Positions 1 to 8,977 of a stretch of DNA of 64,000 bases are shown one piece after another. The DNA is taken from assembly GCF_947489365.1 (NCBI RefSeq), contig NZ_CANLDB010000002.1:186001-250000 (forward strand), in the 5' to 3' direction. The position numbers were made by a program, and so were the translations under genes. Position 1 is the stretch's first letter. Every line of letters begins with the position of its first letter. The stretch is from an uncultured Nocardioides sp. Its GTDB lineage: Bacteria > Actinomycetota > Actinomycetes > Propionibacteriales > Nocardioidaceae. The notes under the pieces are model-generated. The model did no database searches. It worked only from the letters and a program-made list of their open reading frames with translations, and had not been told where the DNA came from.

Positions 1-848
1 TGGCGCAGCCACAGCAGCCGCGTCGGACGACGGCGGTCGGTGGCGGCGAAGAGCGTGCCGACCTCGTCGCCGGCGAGGGCGTCGGCGGCGCGGTCGGCAG
101 CGGTCAGCACGACCGGGATGCCGGCACCGGTGGCGATCCGGGCGGCCTCCACCTTCGTCGCCATGCCACCGGTGCCGAGCCCGGCGGCACCCGTGCTGCC
201 GAGGCGGACCGCCGCGAGGTCGGCCTCGCCGGTGACGTGGGGCACGAGCGACGTGCCCGCCAGCGCCGGGTCGCCGTCGTACAGGCCGTCGACGTCGGAG
301 AGCAGCACGAGCAGGTCCGCGTGCACGAGGTGCGCGGTGAGGGCGGCGAGCCGGTCGTTGTCACCGAAGCGGATCTCGGTCGTGGCGACGGTGTCGTTCT
401 CGTTGACCACCGGCAGCACGCCCAGCGCGAGCAGCTTCTCGAGCGCCTGGTGGGCGTTGCGGTACTGGGTGCGCCGGACGACGTCGTCGACGGTGAGCAG
501 CACCTGCCCGGCCACGATGCCGTGCCGCGCCAGCGCCTCGGTGTAGTGCCGGACCAGCAGTCCCTGGCCGACGGAGGCCGCCGCCTGCTGCAGGGCCAGC
601 TGCGAGGGGCGTCGTGCCAGGCCGAGCGGCGCGAGACCGGCGGCGATGGCCCCGGAGGAGACCAGGACGACCTCGACCCCGCGAGCGCGCGCGTCCACCA
701 GGGCGTCCACGAGCGACGCCAGCCGGTCGGGGTCGAGCCCGCCGGCGGCGGTCGTGAGCGAGGACGACCCGACCTTGACCACGATCCGCCGGGCCCCGGC
801 CACCTCGGGACGGCCGGCGCCCCGGTCCGTGGTGGGCCCCTGGCTCAC
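1..848 (-). CDS. proB: Glutamate 5-kinase, 3' end cut by window edge
   Basis: Phosphorylates L-glutamate to gamma-glutamyl phosphate, the first step of proline synthesis, in the cytosol. The frame opens with GTG at 846-848 and stays open to base 1, giving about 282 residues. The amino-acid kinase domain is clear: an N-terminal [10 protein letters not shown] nucleotide-binding strand (about residues 17-26), [11 protein letters not shown], and the family hallmark [19 protein letters not shown] (about residues 145-163). The PUA domain expected after about residue 275 lies mostly outside. The GTG overlaps the TGA of obgE as GTGA, so the two are translationally coupled; no stop falls inside the window, so only the 5' part is seen. 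Identification is secure; regulation by proline feedback is family knowledge. Confidence 0.95.
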   Translation of the reverse strand, partial: MSQGPTTDRGAGRPEVAGARRIVVKVGSSSLTTAAGGLDPDRLASLVDALVDARARGVEVVLVSSGAIAAGLAPLGLARRPSQLALQQAAASVGQGLLVRHYTEALARHGIVAGQVLLTVDDVVRRTQYRNAHQALEKLLALGVLPVVNENDTVATTEIRFGDNDRLAALTAHLVHADLLVLLSDVDGLYDGDPALAGTSLVPHVTGEADLAAVRLGSTGAAGLGTGGMATKVEAARIATGAGIPVVLTAADRAADALAGDEVGTLFAATDRRRPTRLLWLR

Positions 849-2434
849 TCGTCGCCCTCGACCCGGTCCGGGTCGTCGGCCGACCCGATCTCGTACGACG
901 TGGGGCCGCGGTGGGGCAGGTTCTCCCGGTCGAGGGCACGGCCGCGACGGGCCTCGCGGGCCGCGCGGGTCTCCTCGTCCAGGCGTCGCGCGACGTCGGC
1001 GCGGGTCTCGACGTCGTCGCGCTCCTCGTAGCCCTCCTGGATCGAGCGTCGTCGGACGGCGGAGGGTCGCTCCTCGGTGAAGCGCTGGTCCTCGCCGCGG
1101 CGACCGAGCATCTCGGCACCGGCGGCCACGCCGGGCTTGAAGTCGAACACGACGCTGTCGGACTCGGGCCCGATGAGGACGGCGTCGCCCTCCTCCGCGC
1201 CCAGCTCGAGCAGACGGGCCTCCACGCCGAGCCGGTCGAGGCGGTCGGCGAGGAACCCGACGGCCTCCTCGTTCGAGAAGTCGGTCTGGCGGACCCAGCG
1301 CTCGGGCTTGGTGCCGCGGACGCGCCAGCCCACGTCGGTCTCGACGACCTCGAACTCGGCGCCGGACGTCGGGGCCGACTGCGGACGCAGCACGATCCGG
1401 GTGGGCCCGGTGGGCGGTGCCGCCTCCCGGGCGGCGCGCACGACCGCCGCCATGGCGAAGGTCAGCTCGCGCAGGCCCTCGCCCGACGCCGCCGAGACCT
1501 CGAACACCGGCAGGTCCCGCTCGCGCAGGTCGCCGACGGTCATCTGTGCGATGTCGCGGCCGTCCGGGACGTCGATCTTGTTCAGCGCCACCAGGCGCGG
1601 CCGGTCTTCCAGGCCCCCGTGGCGCTCGAGCTCGCGCTCGATGACGTCGAGGTCGTCCGCGGGGTTGCGGCCGGGCTCGATGCTGGCGGCGTCGACGACG
1701 TGCACCAGGGCGGCGCAGCGCTCGACGTGGCGCAGGAACTCGTGGCCCAGGCCGCGGCCCTCGCTGGCGCCCTCGATGAGCCCGGGGACGTCGGCGACGG
1801 TGAACGTCGTCCCGCCGGCGGTGACGACGCCGAGGTTCGGGACCAGCGTCGTGAAGGGGTAGTCGGCGATCTTGGGCCGGGCCCGGGACATCGCGGCGAT
1901 GAGGCTGGACTTGCCGGCGCTCGGGAAGCCGACGAGGCCGACGTCCGCGACGACCTTCATCTCGAGGACGAGGAGGGCCTCCTCGCCGGGCTCGCCGAGC
2001 AGCGCGAAGCCGGGCGCCTTGCGGTTCTTCGAGGCCAGGGCCGCGTTGCCGAGGCCACCCCGGCCGCCCTCGGCGACGACCATCTCGGTGCCGGGGCCGA
2101 CGAGGTCGGCGAGGACCTCGCCGGTCGCGCCGTCCTTCACCACCGTCCCGTCCGGCACGCGCAGCACGAGGTCGGCGCCGTGGGAGCCGTTCTTGTGGGC
2201 GCCGGCGCCGTGGCCGCCGTGGGTGGCCGTGCGGTGCGGGTTGTGGTGGTAGTCGACGAGCGTGGTCAGGTCGGGGTCGACGCGCAGGGTGACGGACCCG
2301 CCCGGACCACCGTTGCCGCCGTCGGGACCGCCGAGGGGCTTGAACTTCTCGCGGTGGACGGAGGCGACTCCGTTGCCGCCGCGGCCGGCGGAGACGTGCA
2401 GCCGCACCCGGTCGACGAAGCTGGGGACGGCCAT
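845..2434 (-). CDS. obgE: Obg family GTPase
   Basis: 529-residue GTPase that binds the 50S subunit and acts in late ribosome assembly and stress signalling. Domains in order: glycine-rich Obg fold (about 1-158, many GG turns), G domain with GFPSAGKSS (G1, about 168), DVPGLIEGA (G3, about 212), NKID (G4, about 283) and SAASG (G5), then an OCT domain (about 350-430). A charged tail of about 100 residues follows, longer than in E. coli, as is common in actinobacteria. ATG start is preceded by an AAAGGG ribosome-binding site. It lies downstream of rpmA, with a perfect palindrome at 2485-2520 between them, and overlaps proB by four bases. Confidence 0.97.
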   Translation of the reverse strand: MAVPSFVDRVRLHVSAGRGGNGVASVHREKFKPLGGPDGGNGGPGGSVTLRVDPDLTTLVDYHHNPHRTATHGGHGAGAHKNGSHGADLVLRVPDGTVVKDGATGEVLADLVGPGTEMVVAEGGRGGLGNAALASKNRKAPGFALLGEPGEEALLVLEMKVVADVGLVGFPSAGKSSLIAAMSRARPKIADYPFTTLVPNLGVVTAGGTTFTVADVPGLIEGASEGRGLGHEFLRHVERCAALVHVVDAASIEPGRNPADDLDVIERELERHGGLEDRPRLVALNKIDVPDGRDIAQMTVGDLRERDLPVFEVSAASGEGLRELTFAMAAVVRAAREAAPPTGPTRIVLRPQSAPTSGAEFEVVETDVGWRVRGTKPERWVRQTDFSNEEAVGFLADRLDRLGVEARLLELGAEEGDAVLIGPESDSVVFDFKPGVAAGAEMLGRRGEDQRFTEERPSAVRRRSIQEGYEERDDVETRADVARRLDEETRAAREARRGRALDRENLPHRGPTSYEIGSADDPDRVEGDE

Positions 2435-2484
2435 GGTGGCCCTTTCGTGTGGCGACGTGGTGGGGCGTGACGGGGGGAGAAGAC

Positions 2485-2520
2485 GACGAAGGGCGTCCCG
2501 GATCCGGGACGCCCTTCGTC
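2485..2520. terminator. 36-bp perfect palindrome between rpmA and obgE
   Basis: Bases 2485-2502 are the exact reverse complement of 2503-2520, centred on GATC. RNA from either strand would form an uninterrupted GC-rich stem with a minimal loop. No U-tract follows. It lies in the 113-bp rpmA-obgE spacer, so it could attenuate or terminate the ribosomal-protein transcript, or stabilise the 3' end of the rplU-rpmA message. The role is inferred; the symmetry is seen directly. Confidence 0.5.
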
Positions 2521-2547
2521 GGTGCTGGTGTCTAGGGGAGCGTCAGG

Positions 2548-2802
2548 TCACTCGCCCGGGACGATGTTGACGACCTTGCGGCCACGGCGGGTGCCGAACT
2601 GCACCGCACCGGCCTGCAGGGCGAAGAGCGTGTCGTCGCCGCCCCGGCCGACGCCGGAGCCCGGGTGGAAGTGGGTCCCGCGCTGCCGGACGAGGATCTC
2701 GCCGGCGTTGACGGCCTGGCCGCCGAAGCGCTTGACGCCCAGCCGCTGGGCGTTGGAGTCGCGGCCGTTCTTGGTGGAAGCCGCACCCTTCTTGTGTGCC
2801 AT
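2548..2802 (-). CDS. rpmA: 50S ribosomal protein L27
   Basis: 84-residue large-subunit protein whose N-terminal tail reaches the peptidyl-transferase centre. The start [10 protein letters not shown], the [18 protein letters not shown] block and the GTHFHPG motif are diagnostic. It lacks the cleavable N-terminal extension of Firmicutes L27, so no Prp-type processing is expected. ATG start preceded by GAAGGA. It lies 49 bp downstream of rplU in the same transcript. Confidence 0.98.
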   Translation of the reverse strand: MAHKKGAASTKNGRDSNAQRLGVKRFGGQAVNAGEILVRQRGTHFHPGSGVGRGGDDTLFALQAGAVQFGTRRGRKVVNIVPGE

Positions 2803-2851
2803 CGCAGTGTCCTTCGTCGCTTGCTGGAGCCCTGGGCTGAGGCGGCGGGCC

Positions 2852-3154
2852 TCAGAGGGAGATGTCGGTGACCTTGACCTGGGTGTACTTCTGGCGGTGA
2901 CCCTGGCGCTTCTTGTAGCCGGTCTTGTTCTTGTACTTCTGGATGACGATCTTCGGGCCCTTGGTGGCGCCGAGGACCTCGACGGTCACGGCCGCCTTGT
3001 CGAGACCGGTGGCGGTGACGTCGTCACCGTCGACGGCGAGGACGACGGGCAGCGTGAGCGTCCCACCGACGTCGGTCGTCACTGTGTCGATCTCGATGAC
3101 GTCGCCGACGGCGACCTTCTGCTGCTTGGCGCCTGCGCGCACGATCGCGTACAC
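2852..3154 (-). CDS. rplU: 50S ribosomal protein L21
   Basis: 100-residue large-subunit protein. Start placed at GTG 3152-3154 ([10 protein letters not shown]), which gives the usual family length; the open frame continues upstream but those residues have no family counterpart. The [23 protein letters not shown] region (about residues 66-88), which contacts rRNA, is typical, and the C-terminus YTQVKVTDI fits. First gene of the rplU-rpmA(-obgE-proB) unit, with its own promoter at 3272-3301 and a leader of about 110 nt. Confidence 0.96.
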   Translation of the reverse strand: MYAIVRAGAKQQKVAVGDVIEIDTVTTDVGGTLTLPVVLAVDGDDVTATGLDKAAVTVEVLGATKGPKIVIQKYKNKTGYKKRQGHRQKYTQVKVTDISL

Positions 3155-3246
3155 CGCGGTCTCCTCCGACTCGAGTCCTGATCTGGTCCACAGCGCCTCG
3201 CACGGGCCCGGCCACGACAGTGGGGTCCCGGATCGCTGCAGACGCA

Positions 3247-3264
3247 CGGTGCGCGGGCGCACCG
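3247..3264 (-). promoter_or_regulatory. Hairpin at the 5' end of the rplU leader
   Basis: A GC-rich inverted repeat of 7-8 bp with a tetraloop lies immediately after the predicted transcription start of rplU. It could be an RNA 5'-stabilising stem or a binding site for autoregulation. It does not match any leader RNA class I recognise. Confidence 0.35.
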
Positions 3265-3271
3265 ACAGACG

Positions 3272-3301
3272 ATGGTACCGAGCCGGGCCCCCGACCTGCA
3301 A
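3272..3301 (-). promoter_or_regulatory. Predicted promoter of rplU-rpmA
   Basis: On the minus strand TTGCAG (-35, 3296-3301) and TACCAT (-10, 3272-3277) are separated by 18 bp, a good housekeeping sigma match. The -35 lies inside the loop of the putative rne terminator, so termination of rne and initiation of rplU share DNA. Confidence 0.55.
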
Positions 3302-3313
3302 AGTCGGGGCCCC
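3285..3313 (-). terminator. Putative terminator of rne
   Basis: Hairpin with a 7-bp core stem (CCCCGAC / GTCGGGG), extended by three more GC pairs across a bulge, and a seven-base loop. It sits 18 bp after the rne stop. No U-tract, as is common in high-GC actinobacteria. Confidence 0.45.
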
Positions 3314-3330
3314 GACCCGGGTGGTGCGGC

Positions 3331-6300
3331 CTAGGCGCCGCCGTGGTCGCCGCGGTCGCCGAGCTCCGTCGGCGTCGTACGGCGGGCCCGGCGGGCGCGG
3401 GTCGTGGTGACGACCTTGGGCGGCGGAGGCGCGTCGGCGACGGGCGTCGGGGCCGCCGACGCCGGGGCGGCCACCACCACGGCGGCGGTCGCCCCCTCCG
3501 GGCTGCCGGCGGGACGGACGGCGCGCCGTCGGGTGGTCCGGGTGACGGTCCGCGGGGCGGTGTCCACCGGCTCGGGCTCCGGCTCGGGCGCCGGCTCGGG
3601 CTCCGGCTCGGGCGCCGTCTCCTCAGCCACGGGCTGCTCCGGCTCCTCGGCGGAGGAGACCAGGGCGGCCTCGGCGACGTCCTCGACCGGCTCGTCGACC
3701 GTGACGTCCACAGGGTCCTGCGACACCGGGGGCTGCTCGTCGGACTGCTGCTCGTCGGACTGCTGCTCGTCGGGCTGCTGCTCGTCGGGCTGCAGGTCGA
3801 GGGGCGCCCGGTCGGCGTTCTCGGGCTTCGCGACGGCGGCGACGTAGCTCGGGGACGGGGCGGGACGCGGCGGCGCGGGCTCGGTGTGGCCGTGGCCGTT
3901 GCCGTTGCCGTTCTCACCGTTGCGGTTGCGACCGCCCCGGCGGCGGCCGCCGCGGCGGCCCTCGCCCTCGTCCGGGTCGCCACCGGAGCCGCTGGTGGCG
4001 ACCGGCATGTCGTGCACGGTCAGCCCGCGCCCGCCGCAGTGGTCGCAGGACTCGCTGAAGGCCTCGAGGAGGCCGGTGCCGATGCGCTTGCGGGTGAGCT
4101 GCACCAGGCCGAGGCTGGTGACCTCGGCGACCTGGTGGCGCGTCCGGTCGCGGCCGAGGCACTCCACCAGGCGGCGCAGCACGAGGTCGCGGTTGTTCTC
4201 GAGCACCATGTCGATGAAGTCGATGACGATGATGCCGCCGATGTCGCGCAGCCGGAGCTGGCGGACCATCTCCTCGGCGGCCTCGAGGTTGTTCTTCGTC
4301 ACCGTCTCCTCGAGGTTGCCCCCGGAGCCGGTGAACTTGCCGGTGTTGACGTCGACGACCGTCATGGCCTCGGTGCGGTCGATGATCAGCGAGCCGCCCG
4401 AGGGCAGCCACACCTTGCGGTCGAGACCCTTGGCGATCTGCTCGTCGATGCGCTTGAGCGCGAAGGAGTCCTTGCCGTTCTCACCGGTGCGGTGGCGGAC
4501 CACGCGGTCCTCGAGGTCGGGCGCCACCTGCGAGACGTAGGAGTGCACCGTCTCCCAGGCCGCGTCGCCGTCGACGACCAGCTCGGCGAAGTCCTCGGTG
4601 AACAGGTCACGGACGACCTTCAGCGTCAGGTCGGGCTCGCCGTACAGCATGGCGGGCGCGCCGCCCTTGGCCTTCGACTCGATCTCGGCCCAGCGGGAGG
4701 TCAGCCGCTCCACGTCGTGGGTGAGCTGCTCCTCGGTCGCCCCCTCGGCGGCGGTGCGCACGATCACGCTCGCGCCCTCGGGGACGATCTCCTTCAGCAG
4801 CGACTTCAGGCGGGAGCGCTCGACGTCGGGCAGCTTGCGGGAGATGCCGCTGGTGGTGCCGTCGGGGACGTAGACCAGGAACCGGCCGGCGAGGCTGACC
4901 TGGCTGGTGAGCCGGGCGCCCTTGTGACCCACCGGGTCCTTGGTCACCTGCACGAGCACGGACTGGCCGCTCGAGAGGACCGACTCGATCTTGCGGGGCT
5001 GCCCGTCCTTGTGCCCGAGGGCCGCCCAGTTGACCTCGCCGGCGTACAGCACGGCGTTGCGGCCCTTGCCGATGTCGACGAACGCCGCCTCCATGGAGGG
5101 CAGGACGTTCTGGACGCGGCCGAGGTAGACGTTGCCGATCAACGAGGTCTGGGACTCGCGGGCGACGTAGTGCTCGACGAGCACGCCGTCCTCGAGGACG
5201 GCGATCTGGGTGAGGTCGTCGCGCTGGCGGACGACCATCGAGCGGTCGACGGACTCGCGGCGGGCCAGGAACTCGGCCTCGCTGACGATCGGTGCGCGGC
5301 GGCGACCGGCCTCGCGGCCCTCGCGACGACGCTGCTTCTTCGCCTCGAGCCGGGTCGAGCCGGCCACGGCGGTGATCTCGTCCTCGACCGAGCGCGCCCG
5401 GCGGACCCGCGTGACGGTCGAGGCGTCGGCGCTGTCGTCGGTGTCGCCGGCCTCGCCGGCGCGGCGACGGCGCCGGCGGCGCGTGTTCCCGCCGCCCGCG
5501 TCGTCGCGGGAGGTCTTCTCCTCGCCGTCCGCGGTGGCGTCGGCGGCGGTGGCCTTCTGGTCGTTGCCGTCACCGGGGGCGTCGTCGGCGCCCTGGGCGC
5601 CGTCGGTGTCGCCGGAGTCCCCGTCCGGGCCGTCTCCCCCGCCCTTGCGGCGGCGGCGGCCCCCACGGCGACGACGACGGCGACGACCGCCGCCGCCACC
5701 CTCGCCGGACTCGTCGTCGGAGTCGTCGTCCGCGCCGTCCTCGGGAGCCTCGCCGGTCGCGGCGCCGTCGGTGGTGTCGTCCGTGCTGTCGTCGGCGGCG
5801 TCCGCGGCGGTGTCGTCCGCGGCGTCCGCGGCGGCGTCCGCGGGGACGACGTCGGCGGTGGCGTCGGCGTCGTCCTCGGCGGGCGCCTCGGCCTGCTCGG
5901 CCCTCTTCTTCTTGCCGCCGGACTTCTTCTTCTTGGCCTTGGCCGGCTTCTCCGCGGCGGGCTCAGGGGCCTCGGTGGCCTCCGTGGGCTCGGTGGGCTC
6001 GGCCGGCTCGGCGTCGTCCACGACGGGCTCGGCGACCGGCTCGGTGACCGGCGCCGGCGCCTGGAAGAGGGGCGCGGCCGCGGCCTTCTTGCGGGACCGC
6101 CGAGCACGTTTCTGCGGCTCGGCGGGCGCCTCCGCGGACGGCTCGGTGCCGTCGGTCGCGGCGTCGGTCGCGTCGGCGGTCACGGCGGGGCCCTCGGCCG
6201 GCGCCTCCGCGGGCGTCTGGGGCGCGGTCGTGCCCTCGACGGCGGCGAGGTCGATCAGGGCGTCCTCGACCACCGCGTCGGGCGTCCCGGTCGTGTCGGG

Positions 6301-6657
6301 CGTCTCGGGCGCGGCGGCGGTCTTCCTGCTGGTCCGCTTCGCGGCACCCGCGGTGGTCTTCCGGGCCGCGGCCTTCTTGGCCGGCGCCTTCTTGGCGGCC
6401 TTCTTGGCGGTCCTGCGGGGCGCCGCCGGCTCGTCGGCCGGCGTGTCGGTCGCCGGGTCGGCGTCGGTCGTCCCGGCCACCTCGGCGGGCTCGGCCGGGG
6501 CGGCCTTCCTGGTGCTCTTGCGGGTCCGCTTCCTGGGCGGTGCCGCGGCGGGCGCGGGGCCCGCGGCGGCGACGTCGTCCGGAGCCTGCTCCGGGGGAGT
6601 CCCTCCGCCGTCGGGGGCGGTGGTCTCGGTGGTCTCGTCGGGGTTGTCGTGGGGCAC
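3331..6657 (-). CDS. rne: Ribonuclease E/G family endoribonuclease
   Basis: 1108-residue endoribonuclease for rRNA/tRNA processing and mRNA decay. Start set at GTG 6655-6657 (VPHDNPDE) because GAGGAGAG precedes it at good spacing. Residues 1 to about 470 are low-complexity: Lys/Ala/Pro-rich, then Asp/Glu-rich, then clusters of 7 or more arginines. The catalytic core (about 475-890) begins with an S1 domain ([21 protein letters not shown]) and carries the metal-binding aspartates in VVDVNTGKF and IVIDFIDM and the CDHC zinc link. The C-terminal 220 residues hold a DEQQ-type five-residue tandem and Pro-Glu repeats. This extended-both-ends layout is typical of actinobacterial RNase E; the tails probably act as protein or RNA scaffold. 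Confidence 0.95.
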   Translation of the reverse strand: MPHDNPDETTETTAPDGGGTPPEQAPDDVAAAGPAPAAAPPRKRTRKSTRKAAPAEPAEVAGTTDADPATDTPADEPAAPRRTAKKAAKKAPAKKAAARKTTAGAAKRTSRKTAAAPETPDTTGTPDAVVEDALIDLAAVEGTTAPQTPAEAPAEGPAVTADATDAATDGTEPSAEAPAEPQKRARRSRKKAAAAPLFQAPAPVTEPVAEPVVDDAEPAEPTEPTEATEAPEPAAEKPAKAKKKKSGGKKKRAEQAEAPAEDDADATADVVPADAAADAADDTAADAADDSTDDTTDGAATGEAPEDGADDDSDDESGEGGGGGRRRRRRRGGRRRRKGGGDGPDGDSGDTDGAQGADDAPGDGNDQKATAADATADGEEKTSRDDAGGGNTRRRRRRRAGEAGDTDDSADASTVTRVRRARSVEDEITAVAGSTRLEAKKQRRREGREAGRRRAPIVSEAEFLARRESVDRSMVVRQRDDLTQIAVLEDGVLVEHYVARESQTSLIGNVYLGRVQNVLPSMEAAFVDIGKGRNAVLYAGEVNWAALGHKDGQPRKIESVLSSGQSVLVQVTKDPVGHKGARLTSQVSLAGRFLVYVPDGTTSGISRKLPDVERSRLKSLLKEIVPEGASVIVRTAAEGATEEQLTHDVERLTSRWAEIESKAKGGAPAMLYGEPDLTLKVVRDLFTEDFAELVVDGDAAWETVHSYVSQVAPDLEDRVVRHRTGENGKDSFALKRIDEQIAKGLDRKVWLPSGGSLIIDRTEAMTVVDVNTGKFTGSGGNLEETVTKNNLEAAEEMVRQLRLRDIGGIIVIDFIDMVLENNRDLVLRRLVECLGRDRTRHQVAEVTSLGLVQLTRKRIGTGLLEAFSESCDHCGGRGLTVHDMPVATSGSGGDPDEGEGRRGGRRRGGRNRNGENGNGNGHGHTEPAPPRPAPSPSYVAAVAKPENADRAPLDLQPDEQQPDEQQSDEQQSDEQPPVSQDPVDVTVDEPVEDVAEAALVSSAEEPEQPVAEETAPEPEPEPAPEPEPEPVDTAPRTVTRTTRRRAVRPAGSPEGATAAVVVAAPASAAPTPVADAPPPPKVVTTTRARRARRTTPTELGDRGDHGGA
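3733..3795 (-). repeat. 15-bp in-frame tandem repeat in the rne tail
   Basis: About four copies of a 15-bp unit encode the pentapeptide (P/S)DEQQ repeated in the acidic C-terminal tail of RNase E. Copies differ at one codon. Such repeats expand and contract by slippage, so tail length may vary between strains. Confidence 0.7.
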
Positions 6658-6969
6658 TGCTCTCCTCGACCGGCCGGTGGTGCGGGCCGGTCCTGTCCGA
6701 CGTCGTCCGGGGGTGGACCGGGCGACGCAAAGCCTTCGTGGCCGACGACACCCTCCGCGGTGCGTCACGCCGACGTCCGGCACCCGCCGCGGTCGCCGTA
6801 CCGGTCGCGTCGCTGTCACCGACGCACCCGGCCGCGTCGCGGTCCGGTGACGATCCGTCTCCGTGTGCCGGCAGCCCTTCGACCACCGGCGAGAACGTCG
6901 TCGGGGCGCCGGGCGGACCCGGCGACCTGCGGGCGAGTATCGCACACCGGACGCCCCCGGACGGCAGTC
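6658..6969. other. 312-bp spacer upstream of rne
   Basis: Between the rne start and the stop of the DUF2344 gene, both on the minus strand. It contains the rne ribosome-binding site (GAGGAGAG just before 6657) and presumably the rne promoter and leader. RNase E leaders are autoregulatory in E. coli, but I see no equivalent structure. No convincing coding frame or tRNA. Confidence 0.5.
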
Positions 6970-7686
6970 TCAGGTCGCCAGCGGGTCCCCGACGGTGCCG
7001 TCCTCGCCGAGCGGACCCTGCGCGAGACGGGTCAGCAGGGGCCGCTCCACGACCAGGTCCGCGACCGACGCCAGCCCGGTGAGGACGTCGGTGGCCCGCA
7101 CCGCCGGTTCGGTGTGGCGCAGCACCAGGCGCAGCCGCGGCCCCTCCCCGTCGGGCCCGGGCAGGGCGTCCAGGGCGACGACGGCGCCCCGGGCGTCGAA
7201 GGTGCGGGGTCCCCGCTTGGTGACCCGCTCGACCGGCACCTCCGGCTGCGCCAGGAACGCCTGCAGCGCCGCGCCGAGCGCGGCGGGGTCCGTGCCGGAC
7301 CCGGTGCGGAGCTCCCAGACGCTGGCCTCGAGCAGGGTCGCCAGGGCCCCGCCGGGCGACTCGGCGACCTCGAGGACGTCCAGGCCGTCCGGGAGCGAGT
7401 CGTCGAGCGCGGCCCGGACCTCGTCGGGCGTGCGGACCTCGGCGAGCCCGATCTCGAGGTACTCGGCCTCGCTCGCGGCGCCCGTGGGTGCGGCTCCGGC
7501 GTAGGAGATGCGGGGGTGCGGGTGGAAGCCGGAGGAGTACGCCATCGGGACGGCCGCCCGGGCGATCGCGCGCTCGAAGACCCGGCTGAAGTCGCGGTGG
7601 CTGGAGAAGCGCAGCCGGCCCCGCTTCGCGTAGCGGACGCGGAGCCGCTGCACGGGGGGCGCCTGCTGCTCGGGCTGGTCTCGCAC
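6970..7686 (-). CDS. TIGR03936 / DUF2344 radical-SAM-linked protein
   Basis: 238 residues. The N-terminal block RLRVRYAKRGRLRFSSHRDF and the following SSGFHPHPRISYA are hallmarks of the DUF2344 family, which is found beside or fused to TIGR03960 B12-binding radical SAM proteins; the biochemical role is unknown. It normally sits directly beside its TIGR03960 partner, here the gene at 14024-15964, but the two are separated by four unrelated genes. GTG start at 7684-7686, with CAGACT ending seven bases upstream, suggests a leaderless mRNA. The gene lies 312 bp upstream of rne in the same direction, a conserved actinobacterial neighbourhood that hints at RNA metabolism (inference). Confidence 0.88.
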   Translation of the reverse strand: MRDQPEQQAPPVQRLRVRYAKRGRLRFSSHRDFSRVFERAIARAAVPMAYSSGFHPHPRISYAGAAPTGAASEAEYLEIGLAEVRTPDEVRAALDDSLPDGLDVLEVAESPGGALATLLEASVWELRTGSGTDPAALGAALQAFLAQPEVPVERVTKRGPRTFDARGAVVALDALPGPDGEGPRLRLVLRHTEPAVRATDVLTGLASVADLVVERPLLTRLAQGPLGEDGTVGDPLAT

Positions 7687-7723
7687 GGCGTCGAGTCTGT
7701 CGCACCACCGCCGCGGGCGGGTC

Positions 7724-8917
7724 TCAGGGCAGCCGCTCGCCCTTCATCAGGCGTGAGGCGTACACCGAGCCCACGACCTCGCCGGCGAGCCAGGTGGTGA
7801 GACGGGCGGCCTCGGCGTCCAGCGCCGCCGCGGCCTCGGCCCCGACGTCGTGGCGGAGGACGACGCGGACCGTGCCGTCGGCGTCCTGGACCCAGCAGCC
7901 GACGACCCGGCCGTCGACCCACGCGGTGGTCCCGGCGTTGCCGTTGGTGTCGAAGAGGAAGGGCACGTCGGCGGGGTCGAGGTAGAAGTCCCGTTGCTTC
8001 CACCCCATGACGGTCGGGTCGAGGGTGGGCAGCAGGGCCGCCCAGGGGCCGGGGTCGGGTGTCTCGTCGGTGTCCTCGGGCAGCACGAACCCCGTGGCGC
8101 CGTCGTCCAGGGCCACCTCGACGGCCCCGACGTCGGCCAGCGCGCGCCGTACGGCGGTCTTCGTGGCGCCCAGCCACCACACGACGTCGGTCTCGGTGCC
8201 GGGCCCGAACGTCGCCAGCCAGCGGCGCACCAGCTCGGCGTAGCCTTCCCGCTCGTCGGCGGGGGCGGCCGGCGACCCCAGCCAGTCGGACATCGCGGTC
8301 CACTGCGGCCGGGAGATGCGCCAGTGCCCCCCGTTGCGGCCACGGACCAGGTCACCCCGGGCGCCCAGCAGGGTCAGCACCCGGGAGGCGACCGGCGCGG
8401 TCTGCGACCACGCCCCGGCCCCCTGGCCCACCGGGGTCTGCAGGACCGGGACCTCCAGACGCAGGGTCCGGGCGTCGAGCGCGCGACCGCCGGCGCCCTG
8501 GGCGGCCACGTGCTCGACCACGGCGCGCGCCGCGTCCTCGAGCCACGCCACGCCGTCGGCGGCCACCCCGGCGCGCTCGACGTCACCGGCCAGCCTCTTC
8601 AGCTCGGTGCCGGCGACGCGGGCCGAGGCGCTCCCCCAGGCCGCCGGGAGCAGGTCGCGGGGGAAGACGAACAGGGTGCGGCGCATCGCCAGCTGCTTGA
8701 CCAGGCTGCGGTCGTCGTACAGGGCGGCCTCGACGTCGGCGACGGACACGCCGGTGGTGCGGGCGGCCACCGCGAGGTGCACGGTCGGGGGCTCGGTGGC
8801 GTGCAGCACCGTCATCGCCCGGGTGACCGCGACCGGGTCGTCGAGGCGGTGCCCCGGCGACAGGGCGTGACGGCGTCCGATGCGTCGTCGTCGCTCGTCG
8901 TCGCTGAGGCGGTGCAC
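7724..8917 (-). CDS. Winged-helix DNA-binding protein, AlkZ-like (HTH_42) family
   Basis: 397 residues matching the HTH_42/DUF1006 fold, which includes DNA glycosylases that unhook crosslinks and bulky adducts (AlkZ, YcaQ). Family landmarks are MRRTLFVFP (about residue 77), a C-terminal VMGWKQRDFYLDP block and the late LAGEV region. Where characterised glycosylases carry catalytic QxQ or QxD after the first helix, this protein has H39-A40-T41, so its activity may differ; many actinobacterial paralogues are also of the His type. Start is GTG 8915-8917, with TAGGGT six bases upstream and no Shine-Dalgarno, so probably leaderless. Divergent from the MFS gene; nothing nearby suggests an antibiotic cluster it would protect against. 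Confidence 0.8.
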   Translation of the reverse strand: MHRLSDDERRRRIGRRHALSPGHRLDDPVAVTRAMTVLHATEPPTVHLAVAARTTGVSVADVEAALYDDRSLVKQLAMRRTLFVFPRDLLPAAWGSASARVAGTELKRLAGDVERAGVAADGVAWLEDAARAVVEHVAAQGAGGRALDARTLRLEVPVLQTPVGQGAGAWSQTAPVASRVLTLLGARGDLVRGRNGGHWRISRPQWTAMSDWLGSPAAPADEREGYAELVRRWLATFGPGTETDVVWWLGATKTAVRRALADVGAVEVALDDGATGFVLPEDTDETPDPGPWAALLPTLDPTVMGWKQRDFYLDPADVPFLFDTNGNAGTTAWVDGRVVGCWVQDADGTVRVVLRHDVGAEAAAALDAEAARLTTWLAGEVVGSVYASRLMKGERLP

Positions 8918-8923
8918 CCGAGC

Positions 8924-8929
8924 ACCCTA
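8924..8929 (-). promoter_or_regulatory. -10 element TAGGGT, leaderless start of the AlkZ-like gene
   Basis: TAGGGT on the minus strand ends six bases before the GTG start, which places the transcription start at or next to the start codon. Same spacing as at ndk, clpP1 and ettA. Confidence 0.55.
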
Positions 8930-8977
8930 GGAGCCCGCCGACGACGGCGCACGGGGTCGGGTGGCATGCTCGGAGCC

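Noticed and set aside
3220..7800. Plus-strand open frame of 1526 codons opposite rne
   Set aside because: Gly/Arg/Ala-rich mirror of RNase E codons in GC-rich DNA; no domains, and rne is certain on the other strand.
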